Source of the DNA: Areca catechu
Lineage: Eukaryota > Streptophyta > Magnoliopsida > Arecales > Arecaceae
Assembly (NCBI GenBank): GCA_021397845.1
Contig: CM038038.1
Location: forward strand, 70,416,748-70,480,747
Reading direction: 5' to 3'
Length of the DNA: 64,000 bases
Below are positions 10,218 through 21,299 of this stretch, in pieces. The notes below the pieces were generated by a model that made no database searches, was not told where the DNA came from, and saw only the letters and a list, made by a program, of their open reading frames with translations. The translations under genes and the position numbers were made by a program. The first letter of the stretch is position 1. The number at the start of each line of letters is the position of its first letter.

Positions 10218-13200
10218 CTAGATAGGATCACAAAGACCTAATTCTCCTCTAAGCAATTCAAATCTATCCTGATTCAGTGGCTTAGTAAAGATGTCAGCTA
10301 ATTATTTTTTTGTTAGGATAAATTCTAGTTCTATGTCACCACTCAAAAATGGTCTCTAATAAAATGGTGTCTAATCTCTATGTGCTTAGTCCTAGAATGC
10401 TGAATAGGATTTTTGATTAAATTTATAGCACTTGTGTTATCACACTTGATGGGGATTTTGCATTGTGTAACACCAAAATCTTCTAGTTGTTGTTTAATCC
10501 ATAACACTTGTACACAATAACTCCCTATAGCAACATACTCTACCTCGATAGTAGAAAGTGCTACCGAGTTTTGTTTCTTGCAGTGCCATGTGATTAAATT
10601 CAACCCTAGAAATTGACATGTACTACTAGTGCTTTTTCTATAAATTTTGTAACCAGCATAATCAGCATCAAAAAAATCGATTAAATTCAAAGATGAATCT
10701 TTAGAATATCAAAGACCTAAATTACTTGTACCTTTCAAATATTTGAAAATTCTTTTAACAGCAAGCATATATGTTTCTTTAATTTTACATTGAAATCTAG
10801 CACATACACATACACTATACAAGATATCCGGTCTACTTGCAGTTAAATATAATAAGGATCTGATCATACCTCTATATAGCTTTTGGTCAACATTGGATCC
10901 ATTTTCATCTTTGTCCAATCTGCAAGATGGGCTCATGGGTGTGCTCATTTGTTTGCTCATCTCCATACCAAACTTCTTGATTATTTTCTTGGTGTATTTG
11001 GCTTGGTTAATGAAGATTCATTCCTTTGATTGCTTACTTGAAGTCCAAGGAAGTAATTAAGTTCACCCATTAGGCTCATTTCAAATTCTCCCTGCATTAG
11101 CTTAGCAAATTCTTCACAAAAATTTTTATTAGTTGCACCAAATATAATATCATCTACATAAATTTGTACAACTAATATATCATTATTTTTCTTTTTGATA
11201 AAAAGAGTTTTATCAACATTTTCTCTTGAAAAATTATTTTTAATTAAGAAAGTGCTAAGTCTATCATACCAGACTCTAGGGACTTGTTTCAAACCATATA
11301 AAGCTTTATTGAGTTTAAACACATAGTTTGGAAAAGCATAATTTTCAAAACTCGGTGGTTGTTCTATAAAAACTTGTTCAGTGATAAAACCATTTAAAAA
11401 TATACCTTTTACATCCATTTAAAAAAGTTTAAAATTTATGTAGCAAGCAAATACAAGAAGTAATCTAATGGCTTTTAATCTTTCTACCGGAGCATAAATT
11501 TCATCAAAATCAATACCTTCTTCTTGACTATATCCCTTAGCCACTAATCTAGTTTTGTTTCTAATGACATTTCCTTATTCATCTGGTTTATTCCTATAGA
11601 CCCATTTGGTTCCTATGATTGGGTGGTCTTTAGCTCTATTAATTAGTGTCCAAATCTTATTTCTTTCAAACTATTTCAATTCTTCATGCATGGCAAGCAT
11701 CCAGCTTGGGTCATTTTCTGTTTCTTCTAAAGTATGAGGCTCTATTTGTGATACAAAGACTAGGTAGTCATGTGCAGTCCTATGTACAGACCTAGTCCTA
11801 ATGCCTTGAGAAGGATCACCAATAATTAATTATTTAGGATGGGAAGTAGCGTACCTCCATTCAGTTGGTAGATCGGTATGATCCTTACTTACCGTTTCTT
11901 CTCTTTCTTCAATTGGTTTTTCTTGAATACTTATGTCTTCCATCTCTTTTTGAATAGTACATGTATCATTGTCAATACACTCATCCTTTCTAGATGGTGG
12001 AGGGTTAGTTTCATTAAAGAAAACATGCATTGAATCTTCAACAGTAAGAGTCCTTTTATTAAAAACCCTATATGCTTTGCTATGTAGTGAATAACAAAAA
12101 AAAATTACTTCATCAGATTTAGCATCAAATTTTCCTAGATTATCTTTACCATTGTTCAACATGAAGCATTTGCATCCAAACACATGAAAATAATTTATAT
12201 TTGGTTTCTTTTCATTCCAAAGCTCATAGGGGGTTTTTTTCAAAATGGGATGGATCAAAACGCGGTTTAAAATATAACAAGCAGTGTTTACCACTTCTGC
12301 CCAAAAGTATCTTGGAAGATTATCTTCACATAACATTGTTCTGGCCATTTCTTCCAAAGTCCTATTTTTCCTCTCTACAACACCATTTTGTTGTGGTGTT
12401 CTTGGAGCGGAGAAGTTGTGATCAATGCCATTTTCAGTGCAATAATCATCAAAAAATTGATTTTCAAATTTAGTGCCATGATCACTCCTAATTAAAATTA
12501 TTGAAAGATTTTTTTGATTTGAAACCTTTTTATGAAATTTTCTAAATATTTTGAAGGTGTTATCTTTGTGAGCAATAAACAAAATCCATGTAAATCTGGA
12601 AAAATCATCTACAATCACAAGGACATATTTCATACCTCCTAGTCTTGTGGTCCTAGTTTGTCCAAATAAGTCCATATGAAGTAGTTCTAGAGGTCTAGAT
12701 GTTGAAATCATATTTTTGGATTTAAATCTCTCCCTAGTTTGTTTACCTATTTGGCGTGCATCACAGACATGATCAAAATCAACTTTAAACTTAGGCATGC
12801 TTCTAATAAGATTTTTCGAAATTAACTTAGCAATAGTATGCATGCTAGCATGACCTAATCTTCTATACCATAATAAACAAGACTCCTTAATCTTAGCGTT
12901 CATTACAACTAAACTAGAACTACTTATCATGGCAAGATCATTTAGATCTACCATATAAATATTTTCAAGTCTATATCCAATGAATTTACTACTAGAATCA
13001 AGAGAGTTTGTTACCACACACATAGATGATTCAAAGATAACTTTGAAGCCTTTATCATATAGTTGACTAATACTTAACAAATTATGCTTCAACTTATCTA
13101 CTAGCAATACATTTTCAATGAAAGTACAGGGGGTTATTTTAATCTTACCAATTCCGATTATTTTTTCCTTGACATTGTCTCCAAAGGTAACCATACCTCC

Positions 13201-13540
13201 TTCTTTCATTTCCAGGGTGATGAACTAATTATTGTCACCCGTCATATGCCTTGAACAGCCACTATCGAGATACCATCTTTTCTTCAATTTCTGGGCTGCA
13301 AGACATTCCTACGAGAAAATCAAGGAGTTCTTTCAGGTACCCAAGCTAACTTGAGTCCTTGCAGGTTAGCTGAGGTAGTTCCTTTGGGAACCCAAATTTT
13401 TCTTGATGTATTATGGACATTTCTAATAATATTGCAATTGAAAGCTTTATGTCCTAATTCTTTGCAAGCAAAACATCTAATTCTAGAATTTTAAAATGAT
13501 TTATACTTTGAAATTCTAGATGCATGAAGTACAGAAATAG
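10218..13540 (-). pseudogene. pol of Sirevirus copy 1: protease, integrase, reverse transcriptase, RNase H
   Basis: In sense order: a knuckle-like FACKELGHKAFNC; protease RWYLDSGCSRHM near 13,270; an integrase frame of 459 codons with GHASMH and CDARQIGKQ remnants of the HHCC finger and DDE residues in MDLFGQ, SDHGTKFEN and GVVERKNRTL; reverse transcriptase with MDVKGIFLNGF, YGLKQ and YVDDIIFG; and RNase H with DADYAGYK, a TIEVEYVA block and CDNTSAINL, ending ADIFTKPLNQDRF. At least six stops or frame changes occur, including one just before MDVKG and one after LGLQVSNQ. One finger cysteine position reads as part of CDA rather than CxxC, so the finger itself is damaged. Confidence 0.9.
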
Positions 13541-13619
13541 CATGTTTTGTAATTGAATTTTTTGGAACATACATAATGGTTTTTGAAATGGAAGTAGAAC
13601 CTTTTGTCATAATAGCTTT

Positions 13620-15177
13620 TTAAGAAGTAGGCTTGGGAACAAAATCTCTTTGTTTCATAAACATAGTTGCTAAAATATAATTTGAATTTGAAGTATTAAA
13701 ATCGATTCCAGCTTTATTATCAAAAATTCTTTGATCTTTAATAATCAACTTAAGCTTGTTAGAAGATAAAGTTAATTTTTCAACAATTGGATTGAGTTTT
13801 TCAACCTCCTTTTTCAACTCATTGTTTTGTTTCAATAAAACATTATTTTTGCCATTAAATTCACTATTCTCAAATTTTAAAACATTACATTTTTCAAAAA
13901 AAATATGAAGTTCTTTTTGCAATAAAATATTCTTTTATGAAATCTCTTCTTTTTCTTTAAGTAAAGAATCATTGATATGCTTTGATGATCTAATTTTTAC
14001 TCCTGCCTTTTTAAATTTAGATAAGAGATCATGAAATGCAGAATTTAATTCTTCAAATATAAATTTAATTTGAGTGTCGGGGGAAATTACCTCATCCTCG
14101 AGACCCATTAGATATAAGTTAATTATTTTCATGGTCTCTTCTTCTTCAGTTGAAGTGGAGTCTTCACTGTTGCTCCACGTGGCAACCATCGCTTTTTTTT
14201 CTTCTTTTTGAAAAATTTCTTAAGTAGTGGACAGTCCGAACAAATGTGCCCCAGTTTCTTACATTCATAGCAGGTGGGGACTTGTTCCTTATCTTTCTCT
14301 TTGTCTTTATCCTTTTCTTTTGAATGTTCACCTCATTCATGAAATTTTCTGTTGTATCTACCTTTCTTCTTTTCCATAAACTTTCTAAATCTCCTCACGA
14401 CCAATGCAATGTCTTCATCTTCAAGATTCCTTCGGATGAGGTAAAGTCATCTTCCATCTCTTCATCATCCTTTGATTCCAATGCAGCCGTTAATGTAATT
14501 ATTTTCTTCTTTTTCTGATCATCATCCATTCTATGCTACATGGCTAGTTCATGTATGATGAGGGAACTCATTAGTTCATCCATGGATAAAGTGTTCAAAT
14601 CTTTAGCTTCCTGGATGGCAATAACTTTAGGATCCCATTTGTCAGGAAGTGATCTCAATATCTTCTGTACTAGATCAGCATTTGAGTATACCCTACCAAG
14701 ACTTTTCAAACTGTTAATAATATCTGTAAATTGAGTGTACATGGCAGAAATACTTTTATTAGGCTCCATCTTAAATAATTCATAATTATGCACTAAAAGA
14801 TTAATCTTTGAAGTTTTCACTTGAGAAGTTCCTTCGTGGGTCACCTCAAGTTTATTCCAAGTTTCCTTTGCTGAAGAGTAAGTGGAAATTCGATTAAACT
14901 CATTACTATCCAAAGCACAGTAAAGCAAGTTCATGGCTTTGGCATTCGATTTTCCTAATTTCATGTCATGTTCATCCCAATCCTCTTCAGGCTTAGGGAC
15001 ATCCATGCCATCCACTTTAATCATGAGAACATGTGGCCCTTTAAGAATGACCTTCCATAATTAAAAATCAACAGCTTGTATATAAATTTTCATTCTTGTT
15101 TTCCAATAAAAATAATTTATGCCTATGAAGAGTGGAGGTCTATTAGTTAACTGGCCTTCGGCCAGGGATGTACTCAT
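13620..15177 (-). pseudogene. gag of Sirevirus copy 1
   Basis: The start is set at the ATG giving MSTSLAEGQ, before the conserved NYFYWKTRMKIYI block. One stop then precedes LWKVILKGPHV. The long frame holds KPEEDWDEHDMK, NRISTYSSAKETWNKLEVTHEG and LRSLPDKWDPKVIAIQEAKD, typical of the lineage. A zinc knuckle (CYECKKLGHICSDC) lies near 14,240-14,285. It is followed by an acidic stretch (SEDSTSTEEEE) and a coiled-coil-like Asn/Lys/Leu-rich tail in two further frames (14,189-13,935 and 13,922-13,620). The length fits the large gag of Sireviruses; several stops break it. Confidence 0.88.
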
Positions 15178-15220
15178 GGGATGAGCCATCAATCTTTACT
15201 CTAGTATAATCAAAGACATC

Positions 15221-15232
15221 GCTCTGATACCA
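15221..15232 (-). other. primer-binding site (initiator tRNA-Met), Sirevirus copy 1
   Basis: The plus strand reads GCTCTGATACCA, the 3' end of plant initiator tRNA-Met including CCA. The element's sense strand therefore carries TGGTATCAGAGC, two bases inside the 5' LTR. It primes minus-strand synthesis. Confidence 0.95.
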
Positions 15233-15234
15233 GT

Positions 15235-16969
15235 TGTTGTACAGGTGGCTATCCAAGAGGGGGGTGAATTGGAAATTTAAAAAATTTAAAGCAGATAATG
15301 TGTAATTAAAATTCCTTTTCAGAGTATTGTGTGTTGTGGTTAAAAGTTAAATACAGAAGCTAAAAGAGATCAGAGAATCACAATACAGACATACAAGGTT
15401 TATAGTGGTTCGGAGCAACCCAGCTCCTACGTCCACTATCCAAGATACCACTTGGGATTTTCACTATATTCATCTCCGAATACAGTAGGATTGTTTTGCA
15501 GAATCATAATCTAAAACCTCTACATTTTGGTTTTAATGGGATCATCAAAGAAAATCCAACACCCTTTGGTTTTGAACAGGCTCACCAAAGAAACCTAACT
15601 TGGTTTTACCAGGATCACTAAGAACCCAACACTTGGTTTTTAACAAGGCTCACAAAGAAACCTAACTTGGTTTTACCAGGATTACCAAGAACCCAACACT
15701 TAGTTTTTAACAAGGCTCACCAAGAACCTATTTGGTTTTTCAACCGGGCTTACCAATAACCCAACAACAATTTAGAAAAAGAATTGAAGTAAATGCAACA
15801 ATAAATGACAAACTCAATTTGTCGGATAGTTACCGGTGCAGCTTGATAGAAGTCCACTTGACTTTCACTTGGATGAGATATAAATGCTTCAGTGGCTTCT
15901 TCCTTAATTGCTTCAAGCTTCTGATCTGAGTTGGTGAAGACTTGAAGGCTGTATTGAATGCTCTTGTACTCTTTCTCTCTTTGGTTGGTAGGATATTCAA
16001 TGTAGCTCTCAAAACATTGAAGAACTTTCAAAAACTTATATATTGGATGTTCAAATCCTTCAAATGTAAGGTCTTCCATCACTCCAAGGCAGTTAGAGAT
16101 GTTTTTGACTGTTGGGATGTGACTTATGACCGTTGGAGCACTTTTTGGCATTCAAAAACAAATTCTGGAACTAGCCGTTGGATACCTGAAAGCGATGTTC
16201 GAGTTGGCTCGGATTCCTTCGAGTTGGCTCGGATCCTTCGAGTCGATAGGTCAAGTTGCCAAATCTTCAATGCAGTCGGCTCTTTGTCTCAGAGAGCAGA
16301 ACATCACTCTGGATGAGTTGGCTCTTGATAGCTCCGGTCGGCTCGAACTTGTATCATTGAAGAACTTGAACTCGAGGAGTCGGCTCTTCTTCTCATGTCT
16401 TCAAAATTAGGTCTGGCAGAGTCAGCTCTTTCTAGTTCAAGTCAGCTCCCCTGGCTATTCTCAGAAATATTCAGAAATTGGACTCTAGAGGAGTCGGCTC
16501 GGACAAATTTCAGTCGACTCGGATTCATTGGAGTCGGCTCGGTTACCTTCGAGTTGGCTCGGATTGCTGCATACCAGAATCCTTGCTGCATGCCATGAAG
16601 AAGAGTCGGCTCTTCAACATCCTGGGTCGACTCGAGTATCTTCTTCAAGATTTTTATAATTGAACTCAAAGAAAAAAACTCTTACCAATACTCTTATAAT
16701 TTTCAATCATACCAACTCAAAATAATTCTAAGGCGCACACACACATAGAAGTAACCCTTTTCACATGATTTTTTTTTAGCTTTTTCATCGGGTTCTTCTT
16801 TACAAAAATACATTACAACATAACTCAAACAAGAAACAAAGGTGTAGGAGTTGAAGTTTGAACAATTAACTCATCCTACAAAAACTTGTAAAATACTTGA
16901 AGAGTTGTTAGAAATAAATATACATGCTCCAATGTTTGGTTATCATCAAAATCACTTATGGGGTCTACA
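15235..16969 (-). repeat. 5' LTR of Sirevirus copy 1
   Basis: TGTTGTACAGG to GGGGTCTACA, 1,735 bp. A TATA-like box (ATATATAAG in sense, near 16,036-16,046) lies downstream of the GTCGGCTCG-type U3 array at about 16,199-16,635. Better preserved than the 3' copy in motif spelling. Followed immediately by the duplication GTCTT and the resumed chromovirus gag. Confidence 0.92.
16199..16635. repeat. U3 array of GTCGGCTCG-type motifs, 5' LTR copy
   Basis: About fourteen irregularly spaced copies of (G/A)AGT(C/T)GGCTC(G/T), with spelling variants GTCGACTCG and GTCAGCTC. They sit directly upstream of the TATA-like box, in the place of a transcriptional enhancer. The matching internal array is at 9,888-10,070. 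Confidence 0.75.
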
Positions 16970-16974
16970 GTCTT

Positions 16975-17470
16975 GATTTAAGGCTCCCCTAGGGTTATGA
17001 GAGGTGGAACAGGGTAACTCAGGATTAGGTTCAGCATTGGAGTCTTGGGTTCTTTTTATAGTACCTAATCGGTTCTCTACCTGACTAACCTAGTGGTTAA
17101 CTGATCAATCCTATGGGTTGGTTGATGATTGGATTGGATCAACTGGTCAAATCTTTGGTCCATTTGGTTTATCTAGGTGGTTAATTAGGTAAGCTGGGTT
17201 TGGGATTGGGTATTGGATTGGTCAAGCTTGAGGTTCATTTGGGTAAACTGGTTTTGGGTTTGGTCCTGTTTGAGGTTCATTTGTTCACTCATGGCCCTTA
17301 TGAACATTTCAAGACTAGGCTGCATGGTTGAACTGGGTTGGGGTTTGGGCTTTTGGTATTGGATTCCTAGTCTAGTGGTCATGCACTCAACAAGCAGGGT
17401 GGTATGATGCAGTCAGGCATGCAAAGGTTAGTACAAGCTAGGGTTTCCTAGACCTAGAGCCAAAACTGAG
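16975..17470 (-). pseudogene. N-terminal gag region of the chromovirus
   Basis: Contains a Gln/Asn/Thr-rich stretch (EMFIRAMSEQMNLKQDQ, then QMNLKLDQSN repeats) followed by 'QMDQRFDQLIQ', which looks like a short coiled coil. Stops interrupt it and the Sirevirus cuts it at 16,969. In sense it continues into 6,533. It is the first coding part after the leader. Confidence 0.6.
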
Positions 17471-17515
17471 TGGGTTGACTCAACTTACACCCAACTCAAC
17501 AACTAATCCTTCCTC

Positions 17516-17627
17516 TGGCCAGGTAGGGGTGGGAGTGTGGGAGGCCCCCCTGTTTTCTCAGGGACCCAATTAAAAACCACAACACCACTTAGGTCGTTTG
17601 ACTCTGGAACCCCAGCCTTAGACACCA
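17516..17627 (-). other. chromovirus leader segment shared with Athila and the Angela-like copia
   Basis: On the plus strand: TGGCCAGGTAGGGG, GGCCCCCCTGTTTTC, CCAATTAAAAACCAC, then GGAACC and CCTTAGACACCA. These blocks occur in the same order in the leaders at 55,976-56,115 and 48,830-48,965, although one of those elements is copia and the other Athila. The segment is non-coding and lies between gag and the primer site. See the finding on shared leaders. Confidence 0.7.
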
Positions 17628-18445
17628 GATTCTAGTAATAGTTGGTGAATTGAATGCACTACTTGGCCCACACAATTCGGACCCAACCTGTTGGTGTCAC
17701 CTAGCCCACTAGGGCAAATTAAGTCTAATTAATTTTAATTAAGGCTTGGGTGAGAATGCAAGGAGGTTGTTTTGGGCCTAATACAGGTTATGACCTCTTG
17801 TCCTGATCTGAGATAGTGAAGGTGCCCTAAAGATTAGTTTAATGCAGATGATGACATTCGATGGTCCTGATGCAATCTACTAATAATCAAAAAAAATAAA
17901 CATTTTGGGTATTTTATGAGATGGCAAGTTAGGTTTAATTTGATTAGGTTAGCAATCAAAATTGGGCTTGGGATTGAGGGGTTTGAAAGTTAATTAGGTT
18001 TGGTTTGAACAAGTATATAGAACAGAAATTTAGGATTTGGTTCACTGCAGAATTTGACAAAGTTATTGATGTAGAAAGAAAAAAGTTCAGAAAAAATTAA
18101 GGACAGAGGACTAACAATGTTGATGATCCCTACCAAATTTCATGCAATGCAAAATTTGGATGATGATGCAATTATCAGACTGTATGCCGAAAGTTCAGGA
18201 TTCTAGTTAGGGTTTCTAAGATGCCAAATTTTATAATCTTTTTATTTCTGTAAAAATAATTAAAAATTATGATAATTATCAAGACTAAACAAAAAACATT
18301 TCATCCAAATTTCAATAAAAAATAAGACTCCTAAGATAATGAACAAGACTGAATCTCAGACACCTAATGTAGTTGACAGGATGCAGAAAAAAATAGAAAT
18401 GCATATTTTTGTGTTTTTGGTGAAGATGCAAGCTATCCTAAACTA

Positions 18446-18457
18446 GCTCTGATACCA
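18446..18457 (-). other. primer-binding site (initiator tRNA-Met), chromovirus
   Basis: GCTCTGATACCA on the plus strand, three bases from the start of the right LTR. This identifies the right LTR as the 5' LTR and the element as minus-strand. Confidence 0.93.
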
Positions 18458-18460
18458 AAC

Positions 18461-20004
18461 TGATGCGGGATGATCCTAGGACTGATGCAAAATAGAAATC
18501 TTTTTTTTTTTGAATTAAATCTGTAGGTTAATAACCCGAAATCAAATAAAAAATCATAAGCAGGCATATAATGCAAGAAACTATCATACCTGCAAAAAAC
18601 TCATGCAGAATAATAAAGCCAGGACCTGAGAATTGAGAAACTCCCGGTTTAGAATAGCAAACCTTCAACAAAACAAAAATTAGGATTATGGAAGGATAGT
18701 ACCAGGCAGTGATTGCAAATCCTGCTTATGAAGATGTCTTACAGCACTCATGATGGTGCTTGGAAGACAAGCCTGTAGTTTCCCGAATTTGAAGGCAATC
18801 TGGATCAAGTCTAAAGGCAAAGAAAGCCTCCTCTAGGAAGGGAAAACACCTCGGGGATCCTGCAAGCATCAAGGTTAGGTACAAAATAGGTAATCAATGA
18901 AAAGAAACAACATATGAAAGATAAGAACAAAGGAAAGTAGGATTAGGGCTAGCGGCTGGGAAGAAGAAGAAGCTCTTGATCCGGGGCATCTTTAGGGCTC
19001 CTCTTCTTGGATGTGGCTGATGCCTGGATGCTTGAGAGGTTGCTTAGGGCAGCAAGGGCGGGGAGATATCAAGGAACAAGGGTCGGCCAAGCACGGTCAC
19101 AAGAACCAGACAAATAAATCACAAGAACTTCAAGACAAATTTTAACTAGAGTTTCGATTTCATTAATAATAAGTTAATACAAGAGGGGGAGGGGTGGTGT
19201 TTATATAGATGTTCCCATGCCCTCTCCTAGAAAGAACACAAGTCTTCTCCTACTTAGGTTACAAGTCCTCTCCTAGCTAGGTTAGAATTACAATTCTTAA
19301 AATATTTAGGAAAACAAATCCCAACTAGGTTAGGAACTTGACCTAGTCTTCCACTTCTTCCTTGCTTTGACTAGTCAACAATTGGGGACGCCTCCTTTGA
19401 ATGGTGTGTGGGCTTCATGGGCAGCAAGGGTTGCAAATGGGTTGGCCTCCTTGAGGTTGGGCGCATGGGCTTTGGGCTCTATAAACTGGGATGTCCTAGT
19501 ATCAGCATATTCCTTAGAATCTTGGTTTTGGGGCTCATGGGCTTGACTCCTGGGCTTGGAATCTCTTGGCCTGGGGTGCTGGCATATTGTTGAAATCAAG
19601 GGGCGCTTGGCATCTGGAATATACTCTTGCATCTGGAGGGTATCAAGGCATCTAGAAGGCATCTAGAGGGCATCTAGGCATCTGAAAAGAATCTTAGACC
19701 CTGGGATGGCAAACAATGCCCAATTGGCTGATGTGAAAGACTCAGGTTCCTGGATGAGGCTTGGTGGAACTTCAAAACAGGGTATCCTCCTCTCTCTTGT
19801 ACAAAATTGGACTGGTACGGGACTAATACTGAAGTACAGGACTCAATAACTGGACTGAGGTTGAGACAATACAACTAGCCTCAACTTATTACAGAACTCA
19901 ATCTTACTTGATTACAAAATTATGACACATGACCAAGGCTCTAAACTCTAATCAGTAAACCATATGAGATCCGTAATCTATGTCTGATCCTGGTGCCCTC
20001 ACCA
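18461..20004 (-). repeat. 5' LTR of the chromovirus
   Basis: Same termini as the left copy. The TATA-like box (TTTATATA on plus, 19,200-19,207) is conserved. A short tandem 'GGCATCT(A/G)GA' series near 19,607-19,682 (variants of GGCATCTGGA) occurs in both LTRs. A frame of about 95-113 codons across that series is a by-product of the repeat and not a gene. Confidence 0.87.
19200..19207 (-). promoter_or_regulatory. TATA-like box in the chromovirus 5' LTR
   Basis: Sense strand TATATAAA followed by CACCACCCC. The same box is present at 1,929-1,936 in the other LTR. It is likely the core promoter for RNA polymerase II; start site not determined. Confidence 0.6.
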
Positions 20005-20009
20005 GAAAG

Positions 20010-20740
20010 GCTTGGTGGGAGTCTGAAAAGGATTTCCAAGTAGTTTCTCTTTCTAAAGGGTTCTTACTGTTCAATCTATCTTCTAAGGCAAATCAAAACT
20101 GAATCCTAGCTAATAGTCCTGCAACCCTAGCAAGACAGCTCTTAGTCCTAGAAAAATTGAGGCCAAATTTCAAGCCTAGCCGGGACACTATCCAGGATGC
20201 TGTCATTTTGCTTCACTTTCCAAATCTTCCAATTGAATTGTAGGAGGACAAAACTTTGAAAATTTCCCCCATTGCTAGTGAGACCCTGTTTCTTGATCAA
20301 TGGATGAAAGCTACTTCTAGGGCAGGTTTTGCTATTGTGTATTAAACTAGATCTTACATGCCTTGTCTCCCCTGTACTAGTGTCAAAGTTAGGGATCTTT
20401 CTACCCGGCAGGAATTTATGCATGAAGAATTGCCTGATCTTTGTTGTCATTGTGGGCATTTAGGCCACCTAACTGAGAGCTGTACTTCTAATCAACCCTT
20501 GTTGATAGCTGATCGTAAACTCCTTTATGGTCCATGAATTTGCGTGGCTGGAGTACCAATTGTTGGGACTACCTCTACGGAACACTTGGCTTCCTCGAAT
20601 CAACTTGCTCTGGCAACCCCTCTGAAGGATGGTTGGGCTCCGATTAGAAGGGTGGTTTGCCACTCACTGACAAAGTCCCCTCCTTCAGGAAATGCTCGGT
20701 TCATATTTTGATCCGAGTTGCTCTGCTTGAGGCTCATGTC
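20010..20740 (+). pseudogene. LINE ORF1 (DUF4283-like plus CCHC knuckle)
   Basis: The translation gives WWESEKDFQVVSLSKGFLLF, a block LLVLEKLRPNFKPSRDTIQD, LHFPNLPIEL and finally LCCHCGHLGHLTESC. This is the order of the DUF4283 nucleic-acid-binding domain and zf-CCHC_4 knuckle in plant L1 ORF1. At least two stops interrupt it. After the knuckle comes a short linker with no recognisable domain. Confidence 0.75.
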
Positions 20741-21299
20741 TCTGGGGATACTATGGACACCTAGCCTTCTCATCCATGATCATGCCCAATGTCAACGGTT
20801 ATTTTATCTTCCTTTCAGCCAAAGCATAAGCATTCTCCACCAAAGCCTAAGAGTCCTGATCACTCCAAAAGTTCAAGGTCACCTCCTTTGGTCAAAGTTC
20901 TCGTAACAAATAAATCATCGCCTCAGTTTAAGTCCATTGCAGTAGCTGTGGATTGTCATCTAGTGGAACAAACACTAAATCTTTGGACTGTTGTGGTTCC
21001 ACCATCTAGGCAGTTGCTCTTTGCTCTACTTCATTATCTAGGAAATAGCATTCCTCTTTGGAGTTTGCATCAGTTGCTATGTTCACTTTCTCAGCCCTTT
21101 CTAGTAACAGTTCTGCTCTTCATTCTATTTATTTTGGTCAACTGCAATTTTTTTTGTGGGTTCTTATTATGGGGAAGCATTTAGATAATAGTGTGGGCTC
21201 TAGACCTATTAGTCTGGGGATTACAACATGCTTGCCTGTTCAAATAATAGTGGTTTATAAGGGTACTCAATCGGAGCTTGGCTTCTCTGATACTGCATA

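Larger units (their letters stand above)
6539..16969 (-). mobile_element. Sirevirus (Ty1/copia, SIRE/Maximus lineage) copy 1, defective
   Basis: A 10.4-kb element with LTRs at both ends, a perfect duplication GTCTT on each side (6,534-6,538 and 16,970-16,974), an initiator-tRNA primer site and a canonical polypurine tract. The gag and reverse transcriptase sequences carry the lineage's characteristic motifs (EGTSQVKTSKINLLVH, LMQGEFEMSLMGELNYFLGL). An extra ORF sits after RNase H and several polypurine tracts lie before the 3' LTR, both features of Sireviruses. Multiple stops and frameshifts make it non-autonomous. It sits inside gag of the chromovirus and is therefore younger than it. Confidence 0.92.
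1178..20004 (-). mobile_element. Ty3/gypsy chromovirus, defective, with two nested insertions
   Basis: Two similar LTRs of about 1.55 kb (TGATGCGGGATG at one end, CACCA at the other) bound the element. An initiator-tRNA-Met primer site next to the right LTR fixes the minus orientation. The flanks are GAAGG and GAAAG, a target-site duplication with one mismatch. Without the nested Sirevirus and solo LTR the element would be about 7.1 kb. In sense order it keeps leader, gag, zinc knuckle, protease and an integrase tail with chromodomain. Reverse transcriptase, RNase H and the integrase catalytic core are absent between 3,239 and 3,288. The chromodomain supports a chromovirus; the lineage within that group is not certain. 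Confidence 0.85.

Noticed and set aside
20148..20663. Minus-strand frames of 64-103 codons
   Set aside because: Shadows of the plus-strand LINE ORF1, whose DUF4283-like and CCHC motifs are clear on the other strand.
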